Notes: generated by a model not told the origin, from the sequence alone. 35,767 nucleotides of DNA from Priapulus caudatus (GCF_000485595.1 NW_014577940.1:19641-55407); one strand, 5' to 3'; numbered from the stretch's first letter, positions 1 through 10,300 are shown. A program made the numbers and translations.

Positions 1-1430
1 CCCATCGCACTATTCTGTCTTTCGTCAACATTAGGTTCATGTGTGTCAGTCGGCGACGTACCTGCCCCGGTGACAAACATCTTCTGTTGGCCTGTTGGCC
101 TGATAGGCCTACTGAAAGGCCTACTGGATGACTGTTTGACTGTATTGATCATAGTGTCCTTACCAAAGACTGGGTCAATGGCTTTCTTAGCTTCCTTACG
201 AACAAATTCCACTAGCTGACTGAACCTAATCGTATGGCCCCTACCCTTTGTGTCAAAAACAATGTTCCGCCATCTGTCATGTAGGTAGTATGGCAGTTTG
301 GCTACTAGTCGTTTCAGGTTTTCTGAGTATTCGAGCACTTTCCCTGCATCCACGGATTCAACTGATAGTTGGCATTCGCGCAAGAATATTGCAAAGTCGT
401 CAAGCGCCTTGGCGTTGTCATGGTTGATAACCGGCCACTCTAGAGCTTTCTTGACATATGAATGCGCTATAACGTCTGGGTCGCCATAGCGATCCTTGAA
501 CTCTTCCAGGGTTGCTGTGTAGCCCAATTTGGCATCAAGGTGTGAATAGCCCGATACGATTCTGTGCGCCTCACCAGTAGTAAACTGTAGTAGAAATGTC
601 AGACGTTCCTCGTAAGAGTCTGTGTTCACAGTCACTTTGGCATTAAATTGCCGGAGAAACCGTTGATATTCCATTGGATTGCCACTGAATTTTTGTATTT
701 CAGCTGTAGGTTTGTTCAGTTCTCTCGCGACTGCCAGAAGTCCTGTCTCACCTCTGCTGCTAGTCAAAGTAAAATCACTATGGCTGTTTTCAAGGGGCAT
801 AGATTGCCTGTGACTGTAGTCTGTCGTGGGCTCTTGACGCGAAGTGTTACGCAGGAATGGTGTGCTATTTGAAACACGTTCATTAACACGTGACATCTGC
901 CCCGCTGCTGCAGTTGTCAAATTATTACGGGAATCGTAGTCCGTTCCAGCATCTCGACGGAAAGTGTGACGCGATATCGGCGTACCATGCGAAACATTTT
1001 CAGGAACATGCGACGTCTGCTCCCAAGCCACGGTTTTCACGTTAGTATTCAAAACTGCATCATCCAAACCTTTTCCTATCATTTCTCCCAAAATGTCATC
1101 TTCCCTTTCACTTCTGCCCAACTCGTTCAGGATTCTGACCTTTGCATCACTCACTTGCAATTCAGTTTTAATTTCTAATGCTTCCTGTTTTTGCTGGAGC
1201 TTGAATTTGGCTTCCTCGATCTCCTGTTTCTCGTTCAGTGCTGAAGCTCTGGTCAATAATTCTGCCTTTCTTTGGGCCTCCTGAACTCTCGCCAATGACA
1301 ACTGAGAATCTATGGATGACCTTGACCTTGACTTAGAAATTCTCGATGCACTATATGCATACTGTTGAGACACTGAGGCCAGTTGAGAAAGAAAATGACA
1401 ACGAGAATTTCTCAAAAGTGAACGAGACAT
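1..1430 (-). CDS. BEL/Pao-type retroelement gag (DUF1759-like), partial at left edge
   Basis: Read on the minus strand, this stretch is one open frame from an ATG at 1430 to the window edge, with no stop, so the 3' part is missing. The N-terminal portion is rich in Ser/Arg and then in charged coiled-coil residues (Lys/Glu/Gln, about residues 30-100). The C-terminal half has the layout of the DUF1759 gag region of BEL/Pao LTR retrotransposons: a phrase of the type IQKFSGNPMEYQRF, then TTGEAHRIV, then LRECQLSVES and LVAKLPYYLHDRW. This protein would form the retroelement particle, and protease, reverse transcriptase and integrase would normally follow to the left. The frame is undamaged over about 1.4 kb, so the copy is fairly young. 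The sequence just upstream of about 1345 looks rearranged (see the 1346-1576 entry), so the ATG at 1430 is probably not the original start. The family assignment comes from recalled pattern, not a search. Confidence 0.75.
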   Translation of the reverse strand, partial: MSRSLLRNSRCHFLSQLASVSQQYAYSASRISKSRSRSSIDSQLSLARVQEAQRKAELLTRASALNEKQEIEEAKFKLQQKQEALEIKTELQVSDAKVRILNELGRSEREDDILGEMIGKGLDDAVLNTNVKTVAWEQTSHVPENVSHGTPISRHTFRRDAGTDYDSRNNLTTAAAGQMSRVNERVSNSTPFLRNTSRQEPTTDYSHRQSMPLENSHSDFTLTSSRGETGLLAVARELNKPTAEIQKFSGNPMEYQRFLRQFNAKVTVNTDSYEERLTFLLQFTTGEAHRIVSGYSHLDAKLGYTATLEEFKDRYGDPDVIAHSYVKKALEWPVINHDNAKALDDFAIFLRECQLSVESVDAGKVLEYSENLKRLVAKLPYYLHDRWRNIVFDTKGRGHTIRFSQLVEFVRKEAKKAIDPVFGKDTMINTVKQSSSRPFSRPIRPTGQQKMFVTGAGTSPTDTHEPNVDERQNSAM

Positions 1431-1576
1431 TTCAAGACTTGAAATCTCGCATAGAAACATGTTTTTTGAAACAGTCAGTTTATGAAAAGGTTTTGAAAGC
1501 CCATGAAGAATATCAGAAGTTACTGTCTGATAAAGTCACTTGTGATGCTAAGCTGACTATCAATGTCATCTGTTAG
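1346..1576 (+). pseudogene. Probable inverted segment of the gag N-terminal region
   Basis: The plus strand here encodes a charged, helix-forming stretch (phrases FSKVNETFQDLKSRIE and AHEEYQKLLSD). This resembles the segment that normally sits between the N-terminal helix and the Ser/Arg-rich stretch in BEL/Pao gag proteins. The neighbouring pieces on both sides (1-1345 and 1560-1756) read as gag on the opposite strand. An 11-bp perfect inverted repeat (1337-1347 against 1402-1412) lies near the left boundary. The simplest inference is that about 0.2 kb has flipped inside the gag gene and broken it. Confidence 0.45.
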
Positions 1577-1756
1577 CCTTGTTAATATCGATATACATTT
1601 TTGTCTGTTATTTTCCTTTAGTTCCATGGTGAATTCCAAACCCCTTTGTGTTAGTGTCCTCTCTCTATCGCTCCTGCGTGGACCGTCGCCTTCTTCTGTT
1701 AAGGTCCTCTCTCTATCACCAACACATGGGTCGTCCAATCTTTCTCCAGAGTCCAT
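1520..1756 (-). pseudogene. Probable 5' end of the same gag, with a small internal repeat
   Basis: A minus-strand frame of 78 codons ends at 1520. Its last third (phrase ISILTRLTDDI) looks like the helical start of a BEL/Pao gag. Its first part contains the hexapeptide-like phrase DRERTLT twice, matching a DNA repeat of GTCCTCTCTCTATC at about 1657 and 1711 on the plus strand. It lies just upstream of the broken gag on the same strand. I read it as the detached 5' end of that gene, but the evidence is positional and weak. Confidence 0.35.
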
Positions 1757-1759
1757 TTT

Positions 1760-2770
1760 GACATCAACTCATCAAGTTATTAATGCAGGTTAAAGTTGTA
1801 AATGATATACCGTTCGATTTATTGGTTTTATTTGAATGTAAGATGCGTGCCAGGACACGATTTACTGAAACAGTAAATAAACACNTGTGTGGATGTGAGG
1901 CTACATTTGCAGTTCAATTGCAAAGACAAAAGTTTGTTGAACAAGGTTTACACTTCTTAAATCATATTAATTTCTAACGCAGTCTGTATATTAATAGCAC
2001 CCTGAATGCTCGCGTGGCTACCGTCATCTGAAATGTAGGCAAAAACCTGGGGCAACCCATTACTCATGCATGGGGGTGAACTGGCACTTTTCTAATAAAC
2101 ATGCCTTGTTTAATTTATTACTCACAGCTGAGCCAAATTGTCGCCTGCCTGAATATACTTGGATTTTAGCCCGTAAATTTCAGCAACTCGATCGAATTAG
2201 GTTATCTCTACTTTCTTGACTTGTCACCAATGCACGAAGGGCGATGCCATCTTTGATTATTTATTACACTTGCACGCGCCATCTCGCGGCAACTATAGGC
2301 CTAGTGATACATTATGACACGAATATATAAGACAGTCGAGCAGGTATGAAGTAGGATGCATTGTTAGGGTTTAGTTTTAGTGTTAATACTTATGCTACAC
2401 AGTTTTGATGATGACGTAGCCGGTTTAGCGATAGAACAGGCTTTCAACCTTTTGCAGAAACGAAGGCCAGTACAGTAGAGCAGCAGACCTCAGATGAGCA
2501 CTGTTGCTACTGCAGACGTATAATTGTCTAGACGCATTGTCTGGTTCGCTTGATACAATGTATACACATTCCGATTTTGATGATTTTTTTTTTACTATCC
2601 TGGCAGGATACCAAGCATTGAAATCTGGTATCCAACACAAGAATCTACTATCCTGTGGATATCGGGATACCGCTAATTTCGACCCCTGATTAACAGTTTA
2701 CAATCCTCTATAATTGGTATAATGCATGTTTCTCATTATAATGATAACTCACCATATTCATATCTTATAC
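1760..2770. other. Region without a recognised gene
   Basis: This stretch contains one undetermined base (1885) and no coding frame I can support. The LTR of the gag element to the left should lie here, but I found no convincing TG...CA pair or primer binding site. Around 2584-2690 a repeat-like piece ends in GCTAATTTCGACCCCTG. Similar endings occur near 16676 and 25828, so it may belong to a dispersed repeat family. Confidence 0.4.
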
Positions 2771-2776
2771 ACTTAG

Positions 2777-2982
2777 GTACATGCACTACATCAACCCTGG
2801 CAAGTTTGACATCACGACTTTGAAGGACGTGGGAAAGACCAAGGAATTCTTCGCCAAGATTCGGGAATGTGGCCTCTCGGACCAAACCGTATTAAAAATT
2901 ATCAGAAGGGAATAAAAAAATATTTGGACTACCTCAAAGAAACAACAGACCGACCGACCAAACCGACCAAACCAGCAGGTAG
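2777..2982 (+). pseudogene. Frameshifted coding fragment of unknown family
   Basis: Starting after an acceptor-like TACACTTAG, the plus strand reads about 46 codons of normal-looking protein (phrases MHYINPGKFDITTLKD and IRECGLSDQTVLK) to a TAA at about 2913. Moving one base at the GGGAATAAAAAAAT run restores a plausible continuation (KKYLDYLKETTDRPTKP) as far as a donor-like GTAGG. One lost A would explain the break. The composition vaguely recalls the helical core-binding region of tyrosine-recombinase-like elements (Crypton/DIRS type), but I cannot identify it securely. Confidence 0.4.
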
Positions 2983-3098
2983 GAGAAATTGAAATTTGTC
3001 TACAGGTGTTGATATTAGAATTAAGTAATGCAGAGAAATGAGCTAATAAGTAAATATGCAAATAACTAGTAATAGTTGAATATAGATAGAATAAGAAA

Positions 3099-3561
3099 TG
3101 TTGGAGACGGAAGTCTTTGTTTAAACGCTGACCACCGACACGCGACGACCACCGTACGTGTCAGCCAATGAGAGCGGTCGATATGCCTGCGTGACCAGAA
3201 TGTGTGACAATAGAGGGGACGCGCATATTTAAAGGAGCACGCCTTTGTGCGCGTCCCTCTGCCTCTCGCTATTCTGACAGAACAAGACGTATACATGTTT
3301 GCGTGTGTGAGCATCCTATCGACTGTTAGAATCGTAAGTTGTGTTTCGTGCCGCGTACACCTATGTACACGTAATCTAGCTGCCTTGTTCATGGGCGTAT
3401 ACGTTAGTTTAAGTTATTGTTATTAAAGATGTGATTGTACTCTAAATACGTAGATTACTCTTGAGTAATTTATATATGCATATGATAGACGTTTAGTACC
3501 ATGCATATACGCGACCACTATATGATCACGATAGTACGACAATGATATCATAATAATTACA
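3099..3561 (+). mobile_element. LTR of a retrotransposon, plus orientation
   Basis: The segment begins TGTTGGAGACGG and ends AATTACA, and two bases later comes a primer-binding-site-like sequence. It has a TATA-like element (ATATTTAAAG, 3225-3234) and an ATTAAA polyadenylation-like signal (3422-3427), in the U3-R-U5 order expected for an LTR. I see no second copy in the window, so the element is truncated or its internal part has decayed. The next 1.1 kb carries no clear gag. Confidence 0.6.
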
Positions 3562-3563
3562 TT

Positions 3564-3576
3564 TGATGCCGTGACT
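3564..3576 (+). other. Primer binding site like the 3' end of tRNA-His
   Basis: TGATGCCGTGACT lies two bases after the LTR end. The complement of the 3' end of animal tRNA-His (with CCA) starts TGGTGCCGTGACT, so 12 of 13 positions agree. Location and match together support a primer binding site. The tRNA sequence is recalled, not looked up. Confidence 0.6.
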
Positions 3577-4330
3577 AGCGCGTATGGAGCTAAATGTTGA
3601 GTCATTATTAGCTCACCTTCACATCGTCAAGCTGAGCTATTGCCATGGGTCGTCGTCCGTCATACGTCTGTCTCAGGAACCGTTTGGCCCACATGTTTGA
3701 AATTGGTTATAGTTGTTACTGCTATGCTCCCATATTAAACGTTCTATTTTGAGGCACTCCAGTCGACGTACTTTCGAGTCACGGCAATTTTTTGGCAAAA
3801 ATGGGAATTGCCATTAGTCAGTTCAGGTTAAACGGATTTTGCTCATTTTTGGTATGTGAATGAATAAGGGCTAGGGGTTTTGATATTTAAAAAAATTATG
3901 CAAATTAGGTAGGGTTTGGCAATTATATAGCATATTATATAGACACAAACAGTCTGTGGTGTCACACTCGTCTGGTACAAGATTTCATTGACAATATCTT
4001 TAATGCAAAATTGGTATTTCCTCTCCACCCTGCCGATAAAACGTCTATATTAGAGTAAAGATTTACAAAACATGTCGGAACGCAGCATAACCTATTTATT
4101 TCAAACGCCATCGCTACAAAGCGGGTATAGCGCCATCTACTGTCACAAATTGTGATTCATTTTGGTTTATAAATTATTATTGCGATATACAGATGGCAAT
4201 CGTTTCTATAATGTACGTCGATGGTTGCTCAATTAAAACTGACTTCTTCTTACTCACTCATTTGTGTCCTTTTTTTGTGGTGAGCTACAGTGTCATTGAC
4301 ACTTTCATTTTTTATGTATCTCTTGTGCGT
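3577..4330. other. Region without a recognised gene
   Basis: This would be the internal region of the LTR element just upstream, but no frame longer than about 60 codons looks like protein, and I recognise no gag or pol motif. It is AT-rich and presumably decayed. Confidence 0.4.
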
Positions 4331-4335
4331 GTCGA

Positions 4336-4443
4336 GTGTCAACTGCATCTATCCTGCCATGAGCATCGAGCAGAATACGTACGGGCATTGAACAAAGCTG
4401 ACCAGCTTCTGATTTCCCTGCCACCGTCGCAGCATGATTTTGT
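4336..4443 (+). other. Possible short exon, unknown product
   Basis: The plus strand reads a protein-like stretch (phrases CHEHRAEYVRALNKAD and LLISLPPSQHDF) that ends directly at a donor-like GTAAGTG (4444). It could be an exon joined to the GC-rich block at 4758, but I see no firm acceptor and no homology. Listed as a weak candidate only. Confidence 0.25.
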
Positions 4444-4757
4444 AAGTGCACTGTAGTCTATAAGTATAACGATGCACAGGCGACGTATTTTGTCACCATG
4501 TTGTTAACAAACGTGTATCACGCACTGCTGTGCGCACCACTGAATGTACACTGTATGTTTCACGATATAACTTTACTATGTTTCACAATGTATTACACTC
4601 ATATTTTAATTGCATACTTGTATGTTTTTTGTGTGTGTGTTTTAAGCACCCTATTGTCAAGTGCCACTAACCAACGTTGTAGTTACATAACGCGCAATGT
4701 AACACAGAATGCTAACCTAGCTTCTTCTGAGCACCTCCAGTCGCCAGCATCAGCAGC

Positions 4758-5331
4758 ATGAATCTCTGCCCAGCCGACGTCTCCTACAGTGACGAGGAGG
4801 ACACCATTTTCTGGAGCGACAGCGATATAGACGCAGCCCTTGAGCAACACAACGCCAAGGCCAACTACGCAGTTCGCCGCCCCAACGAGGAGCTGACTGC
4901 ACAGGGGGAGCCACCCCACAAACGTTTTTGTGCGGGCCGACTCGCCGGCCCCACCAACGATGGAGTGACAAATACGAGGACATCCATCGCCACAGTGCAC
5001 ACAGTGCCCCTGCCACCGCTTACTGGAAAGCGTCACTGCCACCACCACCATGATCAGGGCGCCCCGTACCATGGACTGGCCGACGACAGATCCAAATAAC
5101 TACTCACACGGCATACCCCTGCCTGCGACGCCGCGCCTCATCTATGGCGGCACACCGGCACAGGTCAATTATGCGTCGTGGGGCGAGTTCTTTTATGATG
5201 TGCTCCGCTTCCGGTGGGCTGCGCCTCAATCCAGGGTTCACGGTCGTGCACCTCAGCGATGACGCTTGCGCCACCAAGATTGTCTTCGTAGAGGAGGCGC
5301 CACTGCCAGGGGTTGCCTTTGAGGAGCAGTG
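4758..5331 (+). pseudogene. GC-rich, frameshifted coding block of unknown identity
   Basis: A sharp rise in GC marks this block out from its AT-rich surroundings. The first frame (4758-5099) starts MNLCPADVSYSDEED and is acidic, then basic. The protein-like sequence then shifts frame twice: a stretch with PRLIYGGTPAQVNYASWGEF around 5120-5200, then one with GFTVVHLSDDACATK and a final FEEQ stop at 5331. Three overlapping half-good frames suggest one ancestral reading frame with at least two indels. I do not recognise the family. It could be an internal gene of the LTR element upstream or a captured host exon. Confidence 0.4.
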
Positions 5332-5410
5332 ACAACGACGACCCCGGACGATGACGATGGACCCCACAGCACCACGGACGACGACCATCATGACGACGAA
5401 CTACAACGAC

Positions 5411-5530
5411 CACCACGAGGACGACCAGTGACGACGACCACCACGAGGACGACCAGCGACGACGACCACCACGAGGACGACCAGCGACGACGACCACCAC
5501 GAGGACGACCAGCGACGACGACCACCACGA
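5411..5530 (+). repeat. 28-bp tandem repeat, about four copies
   Basis: Units of the type CGACGACGACCACCACGAGG plus GACGACCAG repeat almost perfectly. Because 28 is not a multiple of three, the three frames read Asp/His-rich, Thr-rich and Arg/Pro-rich in turn. It directly follows the GC-rich coding block and probably grew from its degenerate end. Confidence 0.85.
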
Positions 5531-5559
5531 GAAGATTTTATTAGGATATAATCGGAAAA

Positions 5560-5760
5560 CGGAAGGAAAGTTAAAGGAATGTATTTGGTGATGGGAGCAT
5601 GGAATAAAATAAAATTAAAATTAAAATAAGCTAACATAAAATAAAATAAAAATAAATATAAAATACGTATTAAAGTGATTACGTCACCGTAAATAGTAAA
5701 AATAAAAAAAATATTTCCACTTTTTCACAAAATAAAAGTAATTCCAGTGACTCGTTATTT
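5560..5760. repeat. Low-complexity AT-rich tract
   Basis: Runs of AAAATAAAATTAAAATTAAA-like sequence with almost no complexity. No gene. Confidence 0.7.
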
Positions 5761-5970
5761 TCTGACATGGGCCATGGCATCCTGTGTCCATATCATTTCC
5801 TGTATCATGTATCATATGGACTGTGCCCATGTATCTGTGTGTGTGTACGAACTTGAGTGCATAGGCACCTATTACTATTAATATTATTATTAACTTTTAC
5901 TAATATTTTTAATTATGTATAATAACAGGGTCCAGGAGTGAGTAATTATAATCTCCAACTTATTACAAGG

Positions 5971-6070
5971 TTTCTTATACATGAGGCACAGTGGCGCACC
6001 ACTGTTATCAAATTTGACATCGCCGGTGGTGAAAATGTTCCTGTATTTACCCGCCGTTGTCAAAATAGTG
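5971..6070 (+). repeat. Dispersed repeat, copy 1
   Basis: The sequence from TCTTATACATGAGGCACAG to CGCCGTTGTCAAAATAGTG matches 31528-31640 in inverted orientation across about 100 bp, at roughly 80% identity by eye. It contains CAGTGGCGCACC, which resembles a hAT terminal sequence. The matched region runs past that motif, so the element class is unclear. Confidence 0.65.
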
Positions 6071-6227
6071 TAGAAAATATAATTTCTAGAAATAAATTAT
6101 TTTTTAATAAAATGCGTAAATAATGTTGCGTGAAGAGCCGCAGCTGACGCTGTTTTCGCACTCCTCCTGACGCTCCTAGCTGTCCTGTTGCTGAACCTCT
6201 TCAACTGACGTGGGAGACATAGCTTCT

Positions 6228-6500
6228 TTAACGGCCCTCGACCTTTCGCGCAGCTCGACTTAATTCTGTCTTCAGGAAGAGGAGTAGTTGTTCTAAATCA
6301 CACTCCTTGCCATCGCTGCAACGAGCCCATTCCAGTCGAACATGCGGTGGTAGGCGCGAAAGAACAACAGGCATAAGTAGTACCCCGTATCTTTCTCCCG
6401 GTACTTCCAGTGCTTCCAACCCACACACATGAATAAGGAGCGTTGTACTTGTATGTTGTAGATGAGCATTTGGACGGCATTTACAGGAAATTGCCGGCAA
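6228..6500 (-). pseudogene. Retroelement gag-like fragment (minus strand)
   Basis: The minus frame holds the phrases VVLSRLPPHVRLEWARC and DLEQLLLFLKTELSRAAR. These have the shape of the part of BEL/Pao gag proteins that follows the DUF1759 core (roughly: particles of proline-led helix, then L-EWAR, then LL-FLK-E). The frame stops at 6228, and protein-like sequence continues to the left only in another frame. This is a decayed fragment, possibly from a different family than the gag at 1-1430. Confidence 0.5.
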
Positions 6501-7242
6501 TAATAGGTGAAAGAGAGTAGAGAAACATTAAGACTTTGGTAGTAAATAGATTTCGTATTTATTTAGCATTATATTTTATTGAAATGCTCCAAGTGCCTGC
6601 ATGTGCTGCTACCAGTTGTACTGAATTCATGCATTAGTGTTTACACGTACCGAGCAACTCGCTGTGCTGTGCATGTTTGTCAGCAAACAAGTAATTTTTA
6701 TCGTAGGACTATGGTTCACGTTGCTGGTATCGGGATCATAGCCACGTGCAAGTGTTAGTCCACTAGGAGCATCACGTGATGTGTGTGAGCGACGAGTGAG
6801 GCGGTGTCTGGGAGCAGCAGCATGTGTATGATTGGGCGATTCTTTGATTTCATCGCTTGCTTTTTTTCCGATGAAGAGACGATATTTCATCATTAAGTGG
6901 CTCATGATTTTACCAGTACCGTGACTTTCCAGCGTGTGATCAGTCGCGTCACAGCCACGTAGTGCAGCGCTCACGTGAAAAACACAATCGATTTGATAAC
7001 ATAGTTTGTCGATAAAGCTTGAAGGTATGTGAATGTGCTACGCCATCTGAGTTTGTTTCACACAGGTGATCTAACTCCTTAGGGGTTCTAGTAGGTGAAA
7101 AAGGATCACCATTGCAGAAAGCACCCTTGCTGTTGTAGGTGTTAATTTTAATGATCTCTTGTTATGTTGTCAGAGGAGTGACGATCTCTAGATTTTGCAC
7201 GATATTGCATGTCTGAAGCTTTCACCAGACCTGTGTAGCAGC
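6501..7242. other. Upstream region of the START-domain gene
   Basis: I see no coding frame that I can support. The region presumably contains the promoter and 5' untranslated sequence of the gene starting at 7243, but I could not place a TATA box or transcription start with confidence. Confidence 0.4.
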
Positions 7243-7332
7243 ATGGAGTACAGGCAGAGGGCAGAAGAAGTGAGGGACCACATGTACAAGTTTGGGACGT
7301 GTGATGATGAATGGAAGGTCGTTAAGAGTACT
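7243..7332 (+). CDS. START gene exon 1
   Basis: Thirty codons from the ATG in CAGCATGGAG to the donor GTAAGT, ending in phase 0. An in-frame TAG upstream (within CTGTGTAGCAGC) lies just before the ATG in another frame, so the start rests mainly on total length and the good context. Confidence 0.8.
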
Positions 7333-10300
7333 GTAAGTAGTGACCACTATATGTGTGTTTGTGCATGCTCACAGGTTATACTCTGCGAATGCCACAACTC
7401 TAGTTACAAATGCTTCTTTGAAACAATGGTAAATCAAAAGGGAGTATATATAGCTTCGATTAGTGCGGTATATCAAATTGTTATAAAAACTTAACTATAA
7501 TACATTGTGCATGGAGCCCTTCTATATCTTACCATTTTTTTAAACATCAATGAACCGTTTCATTGAAGCTTGGTTATCTTTGTAAAACATTTTTGATTAA
7601 ATGTAATGTAAACTGAATTTGGCTATCATACGCATGTGTAGCTTGGTAGATACTAGCAACCTTGACACCATAGTGGCATAATAAACACATGTGACACAAT
7701 GAGACACGTGGTTTTGTAAGTCATAGTTTACCATTCGGAAATAACACAGCAAAAACATTTACATCTTGCAAAGACGAGAATTAAAAATCCTAATACACCA
7801 TGCTACATTCTCGTGAAATCACACATTTTCATAGTTACTGTAACATGTTCCATGTCAGCTGCTGCTATATCTGTATTAACCCTACGGTGCACTCGTTTAA
7901 GTTATTAATTCATAGTTTTGTTTACCAATGCTCCTATTCTCACTTTAGAAAGATGTTGTGGTTTCATGGATGCCATCTACTGATCTAGAAGGCCATTATA
8001 TGTAAGTGTGTATTACTTATCAATAATAGCTTGATTCTTCCTTGTGTCTTGTCTTGACCAATATATCTGCATTGATTTCATACATACATGCAAGAGACCA
8101 CTCGTAGGAGCACTTGTTCCCGAATGGTCCTTCCCAAATGTTTTATGTCTACATGATTAAACTAAGCATAATTAAGAAAATAGCAAAAAAGTGGCTGGGT
8201 CTTCAAAGTTCAAATGTGATGCATCCTCTGAAAGTCTGCGCCAGGGTGATTTAAATCAGTGATCACATCAGGATATATCCTGCTGTTACTGTGTTATGAT
8301 GTGTAGGTACAAGGGAGAGAGCCAAGTGATGGCACCAGCTGAGTCACTCTTTCGACAGGTGATATACCCTGCAGACATTAGCTTCAGAGCCTCCTGGGAT
8401 AATGGCCTGAGCAGTATAGAAACACTAGAAGAGATCGACAAGGTAGGTTGACCACGACCAATGCCATAGCGAAAGTATTTTCTTTGTGACTTGTGCGTGA
8501 CATACTCCGTTGTGCTCTATTTTCACCCAACAGTTATTGTACACGTAGCTGTCCCAGGCAAGGCGTGTGGGTGGCACTAGTGATACCCTGGGGCTTTTTA
8601 TCAGCAACAAAGATTAGTCGTAACATTAGTCATAAATGCTATCTTAGCAAAACAATTAGTAATAATTTTACGTTACTGATAAAGGGCCCCTGGCTTGCAG
8701 AGCTGTTTACATATACCTTGTTGTACTTGGGCGTGTAACCTCGTACTTCGCGGGTGTGGGGAAAAGGCCGTAGGAGTGGTTAATAGCAACAGCGCAAGAC
8801 AAGAAGCGCGGTATGAATTGTCTAACCTCTGCAACACGTAAAGCTCGATTTAGCGATCCTGCTGCCATATCTATGCATGGCTGCAGAGAATTTGAGAACA
8901 GGGTGGCCAACCCCTCCAAATTAAAAGCTTGTGATGCAGCTTGATGGGTCATGCCGTGAGTTTCGTAGTTGAATATACAAATTAAAGTCTAGTCATAACT
9001 ATCTAACTATAATTACTTCTATACCTAGGGCAGAAATGCGACATATAAGCATATAACTAATAGTCACCGATAGTTTGCGCTACTCAGTTATGTTAGCAAT
9101 TTGCTCGTAGATCAGCGTCGAATGACCCCAGCACCAACACGCGTGCAACACAAAACCCGAGGTTCTTTAGATCACGGCACCAGATGTAACCTCGTACTTC
9201 GCGGGTATGGGGATAAGGCCGTAGGAGTGGTTAATAGCAACAGCGCAAGACAAGATGCAAACACGAACTAGTAACGTAACGTGACCACAAACAGTTATAT
9301 TGTTCATAATGCAACAGTGAGTAAAGAGCAGAAGCGTAATGACGAGTGTGTACAACAAAGCGTAGGTGATAGTCAAACAAATGGAAAAGGAGTGCCTCCT
9401 GCTCCCTGTCGCGGCGCTCTTAAATATAGCCGAACTTGTTGTTCGACCTCTCTGGTCACGACGTGTGCCAGCTGTGGGTTATAATATATTATCCCGCACT
9501 CCGGCCTCTCTGTTGACGTCGTTAGCTACCTTATTGCTTCCATTATTACCCACACGCTGCGTCGCGCGCACCAAATATCTCCTATATTTCCCGTTAGCTC
9601 GTCGCCAACGCGACCCGCACGCAGGGGCGTGGCTACGGGGGGGCCTGGGGGGGCACGTCGCCTCCCACAAATTTTCTGTGCCCCCCAGGTGCCCCCCTCC
9701 ACTGAAAATTCATGCTTGATAAAAAAAAATTCGAATTAAAAACAATGCCGTTAATAGTAATAATACAAAGAAAGAGGGTTCGAACCACATCTCAGTAAAA
9801 TTATATATTGTGCCCCCCACGAAAATGTAAGGCCCCCCCCCCCCGCTGAAAAAATCCTAGCTACGCCACTCCCCGCACGGCGTCACGCCTGAACGGACAG
9901 TAATCAATGAGCTAGCCTGAAACCAGCTCCGTTACAGGCGCATGCGAGCTTCTGACATACATGGCTGAAGAATTATTTTAAAGTGCAAATGAAAGAGGGC
10001 ACACGGTATATATTGCAATGCATTAAGGTTACGTGGTGCACAATAAACTTTACTTGTTTCGCTATCCATGCAGCTTGGGAGAGGATCAAATCGGCTTATG
10101 AATAATCAATCATTTTAATACAAAAGACAAAAATGTGCAAAAAAGTTATGAATTATTCGTTGCTCATACTGTGAACCTATCTGTGCTGGTATACATAGGT
10201 TCAAGCAAATACACTTTGCTGCCAGTTATTGACTGTAACATTCATACACTGCTTATTATGAATGCAAACTGAAGGGCAACTTTGCAACTGTATTTGCTCT

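Larger units (their letters stand above)
8734..9936 (-). mobile_element. Deletion derivative of an LTR retrotransposon in START intron 3
   Basis: Read on the minus strand the order is: a full LTR (9936 to 9185, TGTAAC...GTTACA on the plus strand), a 2-base spacer, a tRNA-His-type primer binding site, about 230 bp of leader, an ATG at 8952 with about 49 codons of gag-like sequence, and then directly the last 71 bp of an LTR (8804 to 8734). The two 71-bp LTR ends (8734-8804 and 9185-9255) differ at two positions. GGCG flanks both outer ends (8730-8733 and 9937-9940), which fits a 4-bp target-site duplication. Most of the internal region and most of the 3' LTR are gone. Confidence 0.85.

Noticed and set aside
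6627-6974. 115-codon minus-strand frame upstream of the START gene
   Set aside because: No family pattern and no splice or start context. Treated as chance.
9172-9182. Possible tRNA-His gene start (GCCGTGATC) on the minus strand
   Set aside because: The rest does not fold as a tRNA. The position two bases from an LTR end fits a primer binding site better.
9777-9787. Perfect tRNA B-box (GGTTCGAACC)
   Set aside because: No A-box lies at the right distance upstream and no cloverleaf can be formed. It lies within the MITE nested in the LTR.
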